NCBI GenBank assembly: GCA_041393965.1
Contig: JAWKJB010000002.1
Coordinates: 711,742-775,741 of the forward strand
DNA: 64,000 nt
Direction: 5' to 3'
Source of the DNA: Acidimicrobiia bacterium
Lineage (GTDB): Bacteria; Actinomycetota; Acidimicrobiia; Spongiisociales; UBA5794
Positions 26,499 to 35,565 of this stretch are shown here, piece after piece. Both the position numbers and the translations under genes were made by a program. The stretch's first letter is position 1, and each line of letters opens with the position of its first letter. The notes beneath the pieces are model-generated. The model made no database searches and was not told where the DNA came from. It worked only from the letters and a program-made list of their open reading frames with translations.

Positions 26499-27178
26499 CG
26501 CGCGGGACGCGGCGTTTTCGGCTCGTATGGACAACGGTCTCGCAAGAAACACTCCCAGCACCGCGGTTTGCGCGCATCACAGAGGTCCCGACCGAACCGG
26601 ATGATGGGCATCGAGACTCCCGACCAGCGCTTCTTCGGGAACAATTCCTTGAGATCTTCCTCGATTCGCACGGGATCGGTCTCGGCGGTGAGACCGAGCC
26701 GATTGACCACTCGCTTGACATGGGTGTCGACGGCGATCGCTGGGAGCCCCCACACTTCGGCAAGCACGACGGAGGCCGTCTTGCGACCGACACCGCGCAG
26801 CTTCACCAATTCGTCGAGATCGGCCGGGACCTTCCCGCCGTACCGATCGACGAGGTCGCCCGCGAGCGCGATGATGCTCTTGGTCTTCTGTCGGTAGTAG
26901 CCCGTCGAGTAGATGATCTGCTCGACCTCTTCGGGATTCGCGGCGGCAAGATCCTCCGGGGTCGAGTACGCGGCGAACAGTTGAGGCGCCACCCGGTTGA
27001 CATTGTCGTCCGTCGTCTGCGCGGACAGAACCGTGGCAACGAGGAGCTGCCACGGGTCCCGGTAGTCCAGCGCGGTGCCGACATCGGGATATCGCCGTGT
27101 GATCCCGTTCAGGATCACCGAGGCGTTGCGCTTGTCGTCCGTGGTGAAGGTACGATCGCCACCCTTGGATGCGGTCAT
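26495..27178 (-). CDS. nth: Endonuclease III
   Basis: A 227-residue DNA glycosylase/AP lyase removing oxidised pyrimidines. The helix-hairpin-helix is L-R-G-V-G-R-K-T-A with catalytic Lys133, and the catalytic Asp is Asp151 in V-D-T-H-V. The 4Fe-4S ligands are Cys200, 207, 210 and 216, spaced C-x6-C-x2-C-x5-C exactly as in the family. The ATG at 27178 lies 8 bases after TAGCAT, and the gene is divergent from the thioesterase gene with only 33 bases between the starts. Confidence 0.96.
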   Translation of the reverse strand: MTASKGGDRTFTTDDKRNASVILNGITRRYPDVGTALDYRDPWQLLVATVLSAQTTDDNVNRVAPQLFAAYSTPEDLAAANPEEVEQIIYSTGYYRQKTKSIIALAGDLVDRYGGKVPADLDELVKLRGVGRKTASVVLAEVWGLPAIAVDTHVKRVVNRLGLTAETDPVRIEEDLKELFPKKRWSGVSMPIIRFGRDLCDARKPRCWECFLRDRCPYEPKTPRPAR

Positions 27179-27211
27179 GAGCAACGATGCTACCTATGGT
27201 GTGGTCCGGCG

Positions 27212-27655
27212 ATGATTCCTGACGAAACGACGATTGCGGCGCTCCGTCGCGAGTATGCACGGTGCTTCGGCTGCGGAGCCGACAACGCCATCGGTCTGCA
27301 TCTCGATGGGTTCACCGTCGACAACGGAACCGTCACGGTGCCATTCGTGCCGAGACAGGAGTTCTCCGGATTCGACGGCATCCTCCACGGTGGTGTCATC
27401 GCGACGGCGCTCGACGAGATTGCTGCGTGGGCTGCCATGCTGACCGAGGGTGTGTTCGTGTTCACCGCGAACCTCGACATCCGTTTCCGAAGGAAGGCTG
27501 AGACATCCGCAACCTTCCTCCTCACGGGGCGGGTCATCGAACGGCGGGGCAAGCGGCTGTCCATCGAAGGGGCGATGGCAACCGGCGGAATCACCGTTGC
27601 TGAGGCATCGGGCCTCTTCGTGGTAGCGGCCCAAGTGCCGCATGAGGCGATCTGA
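27212..27655 (+). CDS. Hotdog-fold thioesterase (PaaI-like)
   Basis: A 147-residue single-hotdog protein. The C-F-G-C-G-x-D-N start is usual in this subgroup. The active-site loop reads H-G-G-V-I-A-T-A-L-D-E-I-A-A-W-A, with the D-E expected of acyl-CoA thioesterases. The substrate is unknown. The long frame upstream (from 26459) is antisense to nth and is not part of the protein. Confidence 0.87.
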   Translation: MIPDETTIAALRREYARCFGCGADNAIGLHLDGFTVDNGTVTVPFVPRQEFSGFDGILHGGVIATALDEIAAWAAMLTEGVFVFTANLDIRFRRKAETSATFLLTGRVIERRGKRLSIEGAMATGGITVAEASGLFVVAAQVPHEAI

Positions 27656-27670
27656 GCATGAACGGATGCC

Positions 27671-27934
27671 TCAACTCACCGGTCGGCGTCGGTGGCGTGT
27701 GAGCATGCGCCAACACCCTGCAATACCGAAGCCGAGGCCACCTGCGAGAGCACCGAAGACCAAGGCAAGCTCAAGCAGGGTGAACAGGGAGGTCTCGCAG
27801 GTACCGAGCCCGTCCGGACACAGCCCGAGCCCTGAGCCGCCCGTGACGAGATCGACGAGCACGACGGCTGGGAGGACCACGACGGCAGCGAGGAGCACGA
27901 TGAGTGCACCGAGTACGACTCGAACAGCGATCAT
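27671..27934 (-). CDS. Small two-helix membrane protein
   Basis: An 87-residue protein with a hydrophobic helix at about 3-28 and another at about 48-75, and a polar Arg-rich tail. Two Cys lie in the loop (L-C-P-D-G-L-G-T-C). No family is recognised. The ATG at 27934 is 7 bases after TAGCCT, so the message may be leaderless. Convergent with the thioesterase gene and divergent from the ThyX-like gene. Confidence 0.6.
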   Translation of the reverse strand: MIAVRVVLGALIVLLAAVVVLPAVVLVDLVTGGSGLGLCPDGLGTCETSLFTLLELALVFGALAGGLGFGIAGCWRMLTRHRRRPVS

Positions 27935-27961
27935 CCCTCGGAGGCTACCGCCGGGCACCGA

Positions 27962-27990
27962 TTGCCGACGGACATCGGCTCCGGTACGGT
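27962..27990 (+). promoter_or_regulatory. Candidate promoter of the ThyX-like gene
   Basis: TTGCCG (27962-27967) and TACGGT (27985-27990) are 17 bases apart, 38 bases before the ATG at 28028. Confidence 0.4.
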
Positions 27991-28027
27991 TGCCGACATC
28001 GAATCCGGCGATTCGCGCGGGGCAACA

Positions 28028-29665
28028 ATGACAGCAGATCCGGTCTTCCATATCGAGGAATTCACCGATTCGGAACTCGCCATCCTCAATCGCCATTTCA
28101 CGAACACGGACCTTCCGGTGTTCGGGATCATCGGACTCCCTGAGGTCGTCAAGGGTGCGCTGTTCGCCCGTTACAGTCGCTCACCGAAGTCGATTCGCAG
28201 GCTGTTCCTCGACGAGTTCGCGTCCGAGGCATCGTTCGGCCTCGACGCCGACCCGGCTGGCTCCGTGAGTCATGTCGGCGTGGCACGGGCGCAGCAACTG
28301 TACGACCGGGTCTTCACCCAATACGGCGATGACTCCGTCGCACAGCTCGGCGGAGCCCACATCGCGGTCGAGCAGGCCTCGAACATCCTCACCAAGGTGC
28401 TTGAGTGGGGACGGCTCGCCTCGTATCTTGAGCAGTCGACGCGCTACATCTTCTACGACAAGCAACTCGGTGGGAGGTACCGCTACCACATTCCTTCCGA
28501 GATCGACACGGTGGGTCTCACCGACCGGTATCGACACGACATGGACAGGTCGTTTGCGACCTACTCGGATGTGGTGGCCCGACTCGTCGAGCACTACGAA
28601 GCCCTGTACCCGAAGGCCGACGGCGACTCGGACTATGTATGGCGATCGACGATCAGAGCAAAGGCATGCGATGACGCAAGGGGACTCCTTCCGGCTTCGA
28701 CGACCTCGAATGTGGGGATCTTCGCTTCCGGCCAGGCCTACGAGGCGCTGCTGGTTCGGATGCGGAGCCATCCTCTGCAAGAGGTGCGGATGTGTTCCGA
28801 CCTCATCCTCGGTGAGCTGCGAAAGATGATCCCCGCCTTCATGAAACGGGTGGATGTCCCGGACCGCGGCGGGGCGTGGTCACGGTACTTCACGGAGATC
28901 GCCGAGGCGATGGGGAACCGTGCCGCAGTGCTCGGTGTCGAGCCTGACCCGGCTCCGATCGTGACCCTCGTCGATTTCGACCCACACGGTGAGCAAAAGG
29001 TGGCCGCCGCGGCCCTGTACGCCCACACCGATCTCCCGGATGCCCAGATCAGGGGACTCGTCGATGACATGACCGACGACGAGATCGATGCAATCTTCAC
29101 GGCCTTCGTTGGGGACCGTACCAACCGGAGACACAAGCCCGGCCGCGGCATGGAACAGACCTATTACCGGTTCGATGTCCTGTGCGACTACGGGATCTTC
29201 CGCGATCTTCAACGGCACCGCATGCTGACGATCGAATGGCAGGATCTCACCACCGACCACGGATACGCCACACCGCCTGCCATCGACGACATCGGTGCGC
29301 GTGCAATGTGGGACGAGGCCATGGAACGGGCAGCACTCCTCGTCGAGGACATCACCCACAGCATCTCTCGAACCGTGGCGCAATACGCCGTTCCGTTCGC
29401 CAGCAGGATTCGATTCGTCATGAACCTCAACGCGAGAGAAGCGTTCCACCTCATCGAACTCAGAACCCAACAGGGCGGCCATCCCGACTATCGGCGCGTC
29501 TGCCAAGAGATGCACCGAGCCATCGCAGAGGTGGCAGGGCATCGACGGATCGCAGAGGCCATGTCCTTCGTCGACCACAGCGAGTACGACCTCGCCCGCC
29601 TCGAAACCGAACGAAAGGCCGCATCACGGCGCGCCGCCGCCGGAATCACCGACCCGTCGGTCTAG
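28028..29665 (+). CDS. ThyX-like protein with two ThyX-type halves
   Basis: A 545-residue protein, about twice the length of a normal ThyX flavin-dependent thymidylate synthase (220-250). The first half has W-G-R-L-A-S-Y-L-E-Q-S-T-R at 127-139, which aligns to the ThyX motif R-H-R-x2-S-x-N-x2-S-x-R but has lost the first two residues and the Asn. The second half has R-H-R at 396-398 but not the S-x-R end. A-R-G-L-L-P (217-222) and the L-x-E-L-R-T-Q-Q (475-482) region match the dUMP-site segments. Long ThyX-annotated homologues are known in Actinobacteria and Chloroflexota. Whether this one methylates dUMP is unclear. Confidence 0.8.
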   Translation: MTADPVFHIEEFTDSELAILNRHFTNTDLPVFGIIGLPEVVKGALFARYSRSPKSIRRLFLDEFASEASFGLDADPAGSVSHVGVARAQQLYDRVFTQYGDDSVAQLGGAHIAVEQASNILTKVLEWGRLASYLEQSTRYIFYDKQLGGRYRYHIPSEIDTVGLTDRYRHDMDRSFATYSDVVARLVEHYEALYPKADGDSDYVWRSTIRAKACDDARGLLPASTTSNVGIFASGQAYEALLVRMRSHPLQEVRMCSDLILGELRKMIPAFMKRVDVPDRGGAWSRYFTEIAEAMGNRAAVLGVEPDPAPIVTLVDFDPHGEQKVAAAALYAHTDLPDAQIRGLVDDMTDDEIDAIFTAFVGDRTNRRHKPGRGMEQTYYRFDVLCDYGIFRDLQRHRMLTIEWQDLTTDHGYATPPAIDDIGARAMWDEAMERAALLVEDITHSISRTVAQYAVPFASRIRFVMNLNAREAFHLIELRTQQGGHPDYRRVCQEMHRAIAEVAGHRRIAEAMSFVDHSEYDLARLETERKAASRRAAAGITDPSV

Positions 29666-29696
29666 TGCTCTGTCGCTCGGGAGCGATCACCACTAG
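29662..29696. terminator. Bidirectional hairpin between convergent genes
   Basis: An outer stem CTAGTG/CACTAG (29662-29667, 29691-29696) contains the TAG stops of both convergent genes. An inner stem TCGCTC/GAGCGA (29673-29678, 29681-29686) adds 6 bp. There is no U-tract. The position suggests a two-way transcription end. Confidence 0.42.
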
Positions 29697-29908
29697 TCGC
29701 CCGAAAGCGGAATTCGAAGAACGAGCTCGCCGTCTTCAACCGTCCACGAAGCGGCGGCAACAAGCGAATAGTCCAGGTAGTCCTTCTCGGCGGATTCGAT
29801 GAACACCCGCCGGGCATCCCCCTCGAGCGGCGGAACACCCCGCTCACGAACCGCTCTCGCTCGCCGTTCGAAACGCTCGAGGAACTCGTCCATGTCAAGC
29901 TGAGCCAC
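29693..29908 (-). CDS. Small conserved-looking acidic/basic protein, unknown function
   Basis: A 71-residue soluble protein with an amphipathic, charged N-terminal half (F-L-E-R-F-E-R-R-A-R-A-V-R-E-R-G) and a beta-rich C-terminus (W-T-V-E-D-G-E-L-V-L-R-I). The GTG at 29908 has AAGGA 7 bases upstream; an ATG 15 bases later is the alternative. It is divergent from the ArsA/Get3-like pair and convergent with the ThyX-like gene. I do not recognise the family. Confidence 0.6.
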   Translation of the reverse strand: MAQLDMDEFLERFERRARAVRERGVPPLEGDARRVFIESAEKDYLDYSLVAAASWTVEDGELVLRIPLSGD

Positions 29909-29966
29909 AATGCCATCCTTGATCGACCGTGATGATCGTAGGCAGGTGCACCGCGGCTTGTGACGG

Positions 29967-29972
29967 TACGAT
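29967..29972 (+). promoter_or_regulatory. Candidate -10 element, leaderless ArsA/Get3-like operon
   Basis: TACGAT ends exactly 6 bases before the ATG at 29979, with no Shine-Dalgarno sequence in between. No clear -35 is seen. Confidence 0.4.
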
Positions 29973-29978
29973 CCGCCC

Positions 29979-30836
29979 ATGGCCACATCCGAGCTTGTTC
30001 TCGTCTCAGGCAAGGGAGGCACGGGCAAGTCTGCGCTCACGGCGGCCCTTGCGATCGAACAGGCACGAAGGGGTCGTCGTGTCCTTGCCGTCGACCTCGG
30101 GTCAGGTCTCGGACTCGGCGCGCATCTCCGAGTGACTGCCCTCGACTACCGGCCGGTCCAGGTCCGGCCGGGCCTGTGGGCGATGACGATGGTGCGTGCC
30201 GCCGCCCTCGACGAATACCTCAAGACCCAGCTCAGGGTTCCCCACGGAGCTCCAACCGGCGCCGTGACGGCTGCGCTCAATGTGCTGGTCGACACGGCTC
30301 CGGGAGTTCGGGAGATCATCTCGATCGGCAAGCCGATCTTCGAGCTGTGGAAACACGAGTGGGACGCCGTCCTCGTCGACACGCCTTCCCTCGGACAGTT
30401 CCAGTCATATCTCAGGGCACCCGAGACCATCGCCGCGATCGTTCCGACGGGGAATGTCCAGCGCCAGGCGGCAGAGCTCGCCACCACACTCGCCGACCGC
30501 GACACGACGCGGGTGGTGCTCGTGACGACACCCGCGGAGCTTCCCGTGATAGAGACCATGGAAGCGATCGCGACGATCAGAAACGAGGGTCTCTGTCCCC
30601 CGCCGACGGTCGTCGTCAACCGCCTCGTGACGACGATGTCCATCAGTGACGATGCCATCGCCACGCTCCCGGAAGGTCCGTTTCGCGACGCCGCCATCCA
30701 TCAACGCTCCGTCGAGCGCCTCCAGGAGCACTGGCTCGAGATGTTGGACTACCAGGCCACGCTCCCGTATCTGATGGGCGTCCTCACACCGGGAGAAGTA
30801 GCGCTGCGTCTTGCGGACTCCTTGGAGATGCTATGA
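29979..30836 (+). CDS. ArsA/Get3-like ATPase, first of a pair
   Basis: A 285-residue SIMIBI-class P-loop ATPase. The deviant Walker A is G-K-G-G-T-G-K-S-A (11-19) with the signature Lys, and V-L-V-D-T-P-S is the switch II/Walker B region. The overall arrangement, two adjacent ArsA/Get3-type ATPases, matches the mycobacterial Rv3679-Rv3680 pair, which forms a Get3-like heteromeric complex. Arsenite export is unlikely, as no arsB or arsR is nearby. The stop overlaps the next gene by 4 bases. Confidence 0.82.
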   Translation: MATSELVLVSGKGGTGKSALTAALAIEQARRGRRVLAVDLGSGLGLGAHLRVTALDYRPVQVRPGLWAMTMVRAAALDEYLKTQLRVPHGAPTGAVTAALNVLVDTAPGVREIISIGKPIFELWKHEWDAVLVDTPSLGQFQSYLRAPETIAAIVPTGNVQRQAAELATTLADRDTTRVVLVTTPAELPVIETMEAIATIRNEGLCPPPTVVVNRLVTTMSISDDAIATLPEGPFRDAAIHQRSVERLQEHWLEMLDYQATLPYLMGVLTPGEVALRLADSLEML

Positions 30837-31873
30837 CCACCACGGTGATCGTCACCGGGGCCGGAGGGGTCGGGAAGACAACGCTGTCAGCAGCCCTCGG
30901 TGTGGCGTTCGCGCGGTCGGGCTCAACGACGCTCGTGATGACAATCGACCCTGCCCGCCGACTCGCTGATGCCCTCGGACTCGATGCCCTCGGAGACGAT
31001 CCGCATCGGGTGGCGTCCGAACCGAACCTGTTTGCGGCGATGCTCGATGTGGCCGCGTCCTGGGAGGCGATCATTCACCGGTACGCCGAACCGGATGTCG
31101 TCGACCGTCTCCTCGTCAATCCCTACTTCAGGGCGATCGCCGACCGGTTCCCTGCGGCGCAGTCATACGCCGCGGGTGAGCGGATGGCCGAACACATCGA
31201 GTCGGGGCGTTTCGACGCGATCGTCGTCGACACGCCCCCATCGGCCGGGGGCATCGACTTCTTTCTCGCACCGGCGCGGACCGGACATCTGCTCTCGGGA
31301 CGGCTCCTGCGGTGGCTGACCGGCACACGGGTTCCGGGGCGATCGGTGCTGTATCGATTCACCGCGCGCCCGATGCTCCGACTTGCCGATACGGTGCTCG
31401 GGGGACCGATGTTGTCCGAGGTTGCCGACTTCCTGCTGGACCTCGGCACGATGTACGACCGTCTGACGGTTCGTTCCAAGACCATCGAGCGACATCTGCG
31501 CAACGCCGAGACGCTCATTGCAACAACGGCGGATCCAACGCCGATCCACGAAACTCGACGATTCTTCGATGAGCTCGCTGACATCCGGATCGAGCCTGCC
31601 GCCATACTTTTCAACCAGATGCTGCCCGCCTCGTGGGTCGCGGCGGCGAAGCGGAACAAGCCACCGATCGTCGAGGATGCCGCGCTCGGGGAGGTCGCCG
31701 CCGCCAACCTGAAGCGATGGGCAGGCGAAGCACAGCGACAGGCAGACGCCGCCACCGAGCTCTCCGCGAGACACGGGCTGCCAGTCCACGAGGTGATGTG
31801 GAGGGTGCCACCACCGGCAACGCTCGACGATCTCGCTGCGTTGGTCTCCGACATCCCCCTGCCGTCGACCTGA
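30833..31873 (+). CDS. ArsA/Get3-like ATPase, second of a pair
   Basis: A 346-residue ATPase with Walker A G-A-G-G-V-G-K-T-T (9-17), the ArsA signature D-P-A-R-R-L-A-D-A-L-G (about 41-51) and V-V-D-T-P-P-S-A-G (Walker B/A-loop). It lacks the Cys pair of arsenite-binding ArsA at the expected site. It is probably the partner of the preceding protein in a heteromeric client-handling ATPase. Its stop lies next to the dnaE stop on the other strand with no bases between. Confidence 0.84.
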   Translation: MTTTVIVTGAGGVGKTTLSAALGVAFARSGSTTLVMTIDPARRLADALGLDALGDDPHRVASEPNLFAAMLDVAASWEAIIHRYAEPDVVDRLLVNPYFRAIADRFPAAQSYAAGERMAEHIESGRFDAIVVDTPPSAGGIDFFLAPARTGHLLSGRLLRWLTGTRVPGRSVLYRFTARPMLRLADTVLGGPMLSEVADFLLDLGTMYDRLTVRSKTIERHLRNAETLIATTADPTPIHETRRFFDELADIRIEPAAILFNQMLPASWVAAAKRNKPPIVEDAALGEVAAANLKRWAGEAQRQADAATELSARHGLPVHEVMWRVPPPATLDDLAALVSDIPLPST

Positions 31874-34800
31874 TCACATCACCGACTGCGGTCCGAACAG
31901 CTCACGCAGTTCGGCGAACAGGCCTGAGCGCGGGTCGACCGAATGCTCAGGGCTCACCCTGACGATCCGCTCACCCTTGTCCCCCGTCATGTGGATGTAT
32001 ACCGGTGCCGCACCGGGATGGTTGGAGAGCACGGTCTTGAGTTTCTCTGCGACCGTCGCCGACATGCGCGACGCAGACACCCGCACCCTCACACTCGTGT
32101 CACCACCGAGCTGTGGCTCGGTGACTCCCTGCACGATGAACTTGATCGAGTCCCCCGCGTGGTCGACCCTGCCGCGCAGGACGAGAACCGCATCCTCTGC
32201 GATCATCGGTCCGTACTCCTCCACGACATTGGGGAACGCAACCGCCTCGACGGTGCCGGTGAGGTCCTCGACGGTGAAGTACACCATCGGCTTCTGTGCG
32301 CGGGTGAATCGACGGTTGAGTCCGCTGATGACCCCGCCGATCGTCGCCTGGGAACGGTCTTCACGCTCCCATAGGTCGGGAATCGCGGTGTCGGTCATCG
32401 CTCGCATCGTCTTCTCAACACCCAACAGCGGATGGTCCGAGATATAGAGTCCGAGCATCTCCTTCTCGAACCCGAGCCGCACCTTCTTGTCCCACTCGTG
32501 GTGCGGAATCTCGGGACGAACCTCGGCCATATCCGCAGCATCGCCCCCGAACAGGCTGAACTGTCCAACCTCTTCGGCTCTGCGCCGCGCCATGGTGGCA
32601 TCGACAATCTGGAGCGCAACCTCCAGCAGTCCTCTTCGTGAGCGGTGAAGGTTGTCGAACGCCCCCGCCTTGATCATTGACTCGATCGTCCTCTTGTTCA
32701 GGACCTGCACATCGACCCGGTCGATGAAATCGAAGAAAGACGCGAAGAGACCGTTGTTGTTGCGCTCGGCAACGATCAGGTCGGTGACGGCCTCACCGAC
32801 ATTGCGCACCGCTGAAAGGCCGAAGATGATTCGTCCCTCGTGCGCGAGGAAGTCCCGTTCTGACACATTGACGCCAGGGACATCGACATCGATGCCCATC
32901 ATTCGGCATTCGTGGAGGTACGCGGCGGTGCGGTCCTTGTTCGATTTCGCGGAAGTCAACAGCGCAGCCATGTACTCAACCGGGTAGTGAACCTTGAGCC
33001 ATGCGGTCTGGTAGGCAACCAGGGCGTACGCGGCCGAGTGACTCTTGTTGAACCCGTACCCGGCGAACTTCTCGATGAAGCCGAAGAGCTCCTTGCCGAG
33101 ATCCTCGCCATAGCCCTTCGCAATACAACCGGCGACGAACTTCTCTTTTTGTTCGCGCATCACCGATGGGATCTTCTTGCCCATCGCCTTACGGAGGCTG
33201 TCGGCTTCGATCATCGAGAAACCCGCGATGTTCTGTGCCGCCTGCATCACCTGCTCCTGGTACACCATGATCCCGTAGGTGCCGGACAGGACGGGCTCGA
33301 GATCGTCGTGGAGATACCCGACAGCCGATTTCGCATTCTTCCGATCGGCGTATTCCAGGTGCATGCCCGCAAGCAGCGGTCCTGGCCGGTACAGGGCGTT
33401 GAGCGCGATGAGATGCTCGAATCGGTCCGGCCCGAGGTTTCGCATGAGCGCCCGCATCGGACCCCCCTCGAACTGGAAGACCCCCATCGAATCGCCTGCT
33501 CGGAACATCGCGTACACCTCGGTGTCGTCGAGCGGAACACCGTCGATGTCTGGTCGTTGTCCGGTGTTGCGCTCGATCAGTTCGAGTGCCCGCTCGATCG
33601 TTGCAAGGTTGCGAAGCCCGAGGAAGTCCATCTTCAGCAAGCCGAGCGCCTCAACGCCATACATCTCGTACTGGGTGACGATCTCGGCGTCCTCGCCTTT
33701 GCGCTGGATCGGAACGATGGTCGTCAACGGGTCCGGTGAGATCACGACAGCCGCCGCGTGGATCGAGTCCTGTCTCCGGAGCCCCTCGAGGCCCCGGGCC
33801 GTTTCGATGATCTCGCGCGCGCCGTCGAGGGAGTCGAGCAGTTCGCGAAGGCCCGCCGCGGCGTTGTAGTAGTCCCGATCGTTCTCAGAGGCTCCGGGTT
33901 CGGGTTTGGTGAGGCACTGGTCGATCGTTGCGTCCTTGCCCAGGATCGGCGGCGGCATGGCCTTCGCAAGCTGGTCACCGGTGCTGTAGGGGAAGTTCAG
34001 CACCCTCGCAGCATCCCGGATCGCCTGCTTCCCCTTGATGGTGGAAAAGGTGATGATCTGGGCGACATGATCCGAGCCATATTTCTGGGCCGTGTAGCGG
34101 ATCATCTCTGACCGGTAGCGCTCATCGAAATCCATGTCGATATCCGGCATCTCGCGTCGGCCGGGATTGAGGAAGCGTTCGAAGATGAGGCCGTACTCGA
34201 TCGGATCGAGGTCGGTGATCCTGAGACAGTACGCAACAATCGACCCCGCGGCGCTGCCCCTTCCTGGGCCTGTCCTGATGCCCTGTGACGCTGCGTACGC
34301 GATCAGGTCCCACACGATGAGGAAGTACGACGAGAACCCCATCTCGGAGATCACCCGAAGCTCGTATTCGATCCTTTCGGCGTGGACGGCGCCGAGAGAT
34401 CCGTAGCGCTCGGCGGCACCTGCCATCACCAACTCACGGAGGTACGAGTCCTCGTCGTGGCCGTTCGGGACGGTGAACCGCGGAAGGAGAGTCCGGTCGA
34501 GTTCGAGATCAACCCGTGCGCGTTCGGCAATCAGGAGGGTGTTGTCGCACGCCCCGGGATACCGGTCCTCGGGAAACAGCGCCCGCATCTGCGCGGCGGA
34601 CTTGACATAGAACTCCTGGGAATGGAAACGGAACCGATCCTCGTCGGACTTCAGCGATCCCGTCTGGATGCACAACAGAGCATCGTGCGCGTCGGCTTCG
34701 TGCGCATAGGTGTAGTGCGAGTCGTTGGCGGCGAGGAGCGGGATGTCCACCTTGGCCGCAATGGTCAGCAGGTCATCCATGATCTTGTGCTGGGCCGGTA

Positions 34801-35377
34801 TCCCATGATCCTGCACCTCGATGAAGTAGTTGCCGGCACCGAGGATGTCCTTGTACATGGCTGCTGCGGCCACCGCGGCGTCGAAGTCCCGTTCCTGTCC
34901 GCGCTGATCCTCGTCGGTCCTCTCGTCGACACCGAGCAGTTGCGGGACATGGCCACCGAGGCACCCGGTTGTCCCGATCAGGCCCTCGGCGTGCTCGGCC
35001 AGCAGCTCCTTGTCGATCCTCGGCTTGTAGTAGTACCCGTCCAGGTAGGCCTTCGACGCGAGCTGCATCAGGTTGCGATACCCGGTGTCGTTCTCGGCGA
35101 GAAGCGTCATGTGGTACTTCTTGTCATCGCGTCGCGCGAGACGGTCGAACCGTGAACCGGGCGTGAGGTACGCCTCGATGCCGACGATGGGGTTGACGCC
35201 AACGGCTCGTGCAGCCTTGACAAAGTCGATCACACCGTACATCACGCCATGGTCGGTGATCGCGACGGCTGGCTGGCGGTCGGCAGCAACGGCCGAGACG
35301 AGATCCGAGACCCGAGCTGCACCGTCGAGCATCGAGAACTCGGTGTGCACATGGAGATGCGCGAAGCTGTCAGTCAC
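31874..35377 (-). CDS. dnaE: DNA polymerase III alpha subunit
   Basis: A 1167-residue replicative polymerase. The N-terminal PHP domain starts H-L-H-V-H-T-E-F-S-M-L-D-G, keeping the metal ligands associated with PHP proofreading in some Actinobacteria. The catalytic acids lie in P-D-I-D-M-D-F-D (near residue 410). The tandem HhH and C-terminal OB domain (about 990-1070) follow. The GTG at 35377 has AAGGGA 5 bases upstream. Length is normal for DnaE1. It is divergent from pfkA. Confidence 0.96.
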   Translation of the reverse strand: MTDSFAHLHVHTEFSMLDGAARVSDLVSAVAADRQPAVAITDHGVMYGVIDFVKAARAVGVNPIVGIEAYLTPGSRFDRLARRDDKKYHMTLLAENDTGYRNLMQLASKAYLDGYYYKPRIDKELLAEHAEGLIGTTGCLGGHVPQLLGVDERTDEDQRGQERDFDAAVAAAAMYKDILGAGNYFIEVQDHGIPAQHKIMDDLLTIAAKVDIPLLAANDSHYTYAHEADAHDALLCIQTGSLKSDEDRFRFHSQEFYVKSAAQMRALFPEDRYPGACDNTLLIAERARVDLELDRTLLPRFTVPNGHDEDSYLRELVMAGAAERYGSLGAVHAERIEYELRVISEMGFSSYFLIVWDLIAYAASQGIRTGPGRGSAAGSIVAYCLRITDLDPIEYGLIFERFLNPGRREMPDIDMDFDERYRSEMIRYTAQKYGSDHVAQIITFSTIKGKQAIRDAARVLNFPYSTGDQLAKAMPPPILGKDATIDQCLTKPEPGASENDRDYYNAAAGLRELLDSLDGAREIIETARGLEGLRRQDSIHAAAVVISPDPLTTIVPIQRKGEDAEIVTQYEMYGVEALGLLKMDFLGLRNLATIERALELIERNTGQRPDIDGVPLDDTEVYAMFRAGDSMGVFQFEGGPMRALMRNLGPDRFEHLIALNALYRPGPLLAGMHLEYADRKNAKSAVGYLHDDLEPVLSGTYGIMVYQEQVMQAAQNIAGFSMIEADSLRKAMGKKIPSVMREQKEKFVAGCIAKGYGEDLGKELFGFIEKFAGYGFNKSHSAAYALVAYQTAWLKVHYPVEYMAALLTSAKSNKDRTAAYLHECRMMGIDVDVPGVNVSERDFLAHEGRIIFGLSAVRNVGEAVTDLIVAERNNNGLFASFFDFIDRVDVQVLNKRTIESMIKAGAFDNLHRSRRGLLEVALQIVDATMARRRAEEVGQFSLFGGDAADMAEVRPEIPHHEWDKKVRLGFEKEMLGLYISDHPLLGVEKTMRAMTDTAIPDLWEREDRSQATIGGVISGLNRRFTRAQKPMVYFTVEDLTGTVEAVAFPNVVEEYGPMIAEDAVLVLRGRVDHAGDSIKFIVQGVTEPQLGGDTSVRVRVSASRMSATVAEKLKTVLSNHPGAAPVYIHMTGDKGERIVRVSPEHSVDPRSGLFAELRELFGPQSVM

Positions 35378-35508
35378 TCGAGTCCCTTATCCGAATCACA
35401 TGCATGTAAGCAGCCCTTGCGGACATCTGCAGGAATGACCCAGCTGCGTTGTTCGCCACGCTGCGAACCCGAAGACACCTGCCAAACCTAAGGTAGTGGC
35501 GCGTCGGC

Positions 35509-35522
35509 GATCACCGGTGATC
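35509..35522. promoter_or_regulatory. Palindrome upstream of pfkA, possible operator
   Basis: GATCACCGGTGATC is a perfect 14-bp palindrome ending 43 bases before the pfkA ATG, in the 188-base dnaE-pfkA divergent gap. No known regulator site is claimed. Confidence 0.3.
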
Positions 35523-35565
35523 CTGCCTTCGGACGGCACCGACGGACTGCACACAAGGAGCGCTC

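Noticed and set aside
29979..31873. Arsenite efflux operon
   Set aside because: The two ATPases are ArsA-like, but no arsB, arsC, arsD or arsR is present and the Cys ligands are not evident.
35451..35468. GTTCGC / GCGAAC inverted repeat upstream of dnaE as a LexA box
   Set aside because: The arms are in the opposite order to a LexA site (GAAC-N4-GTTC) and 6 bases apart, so it does not match.
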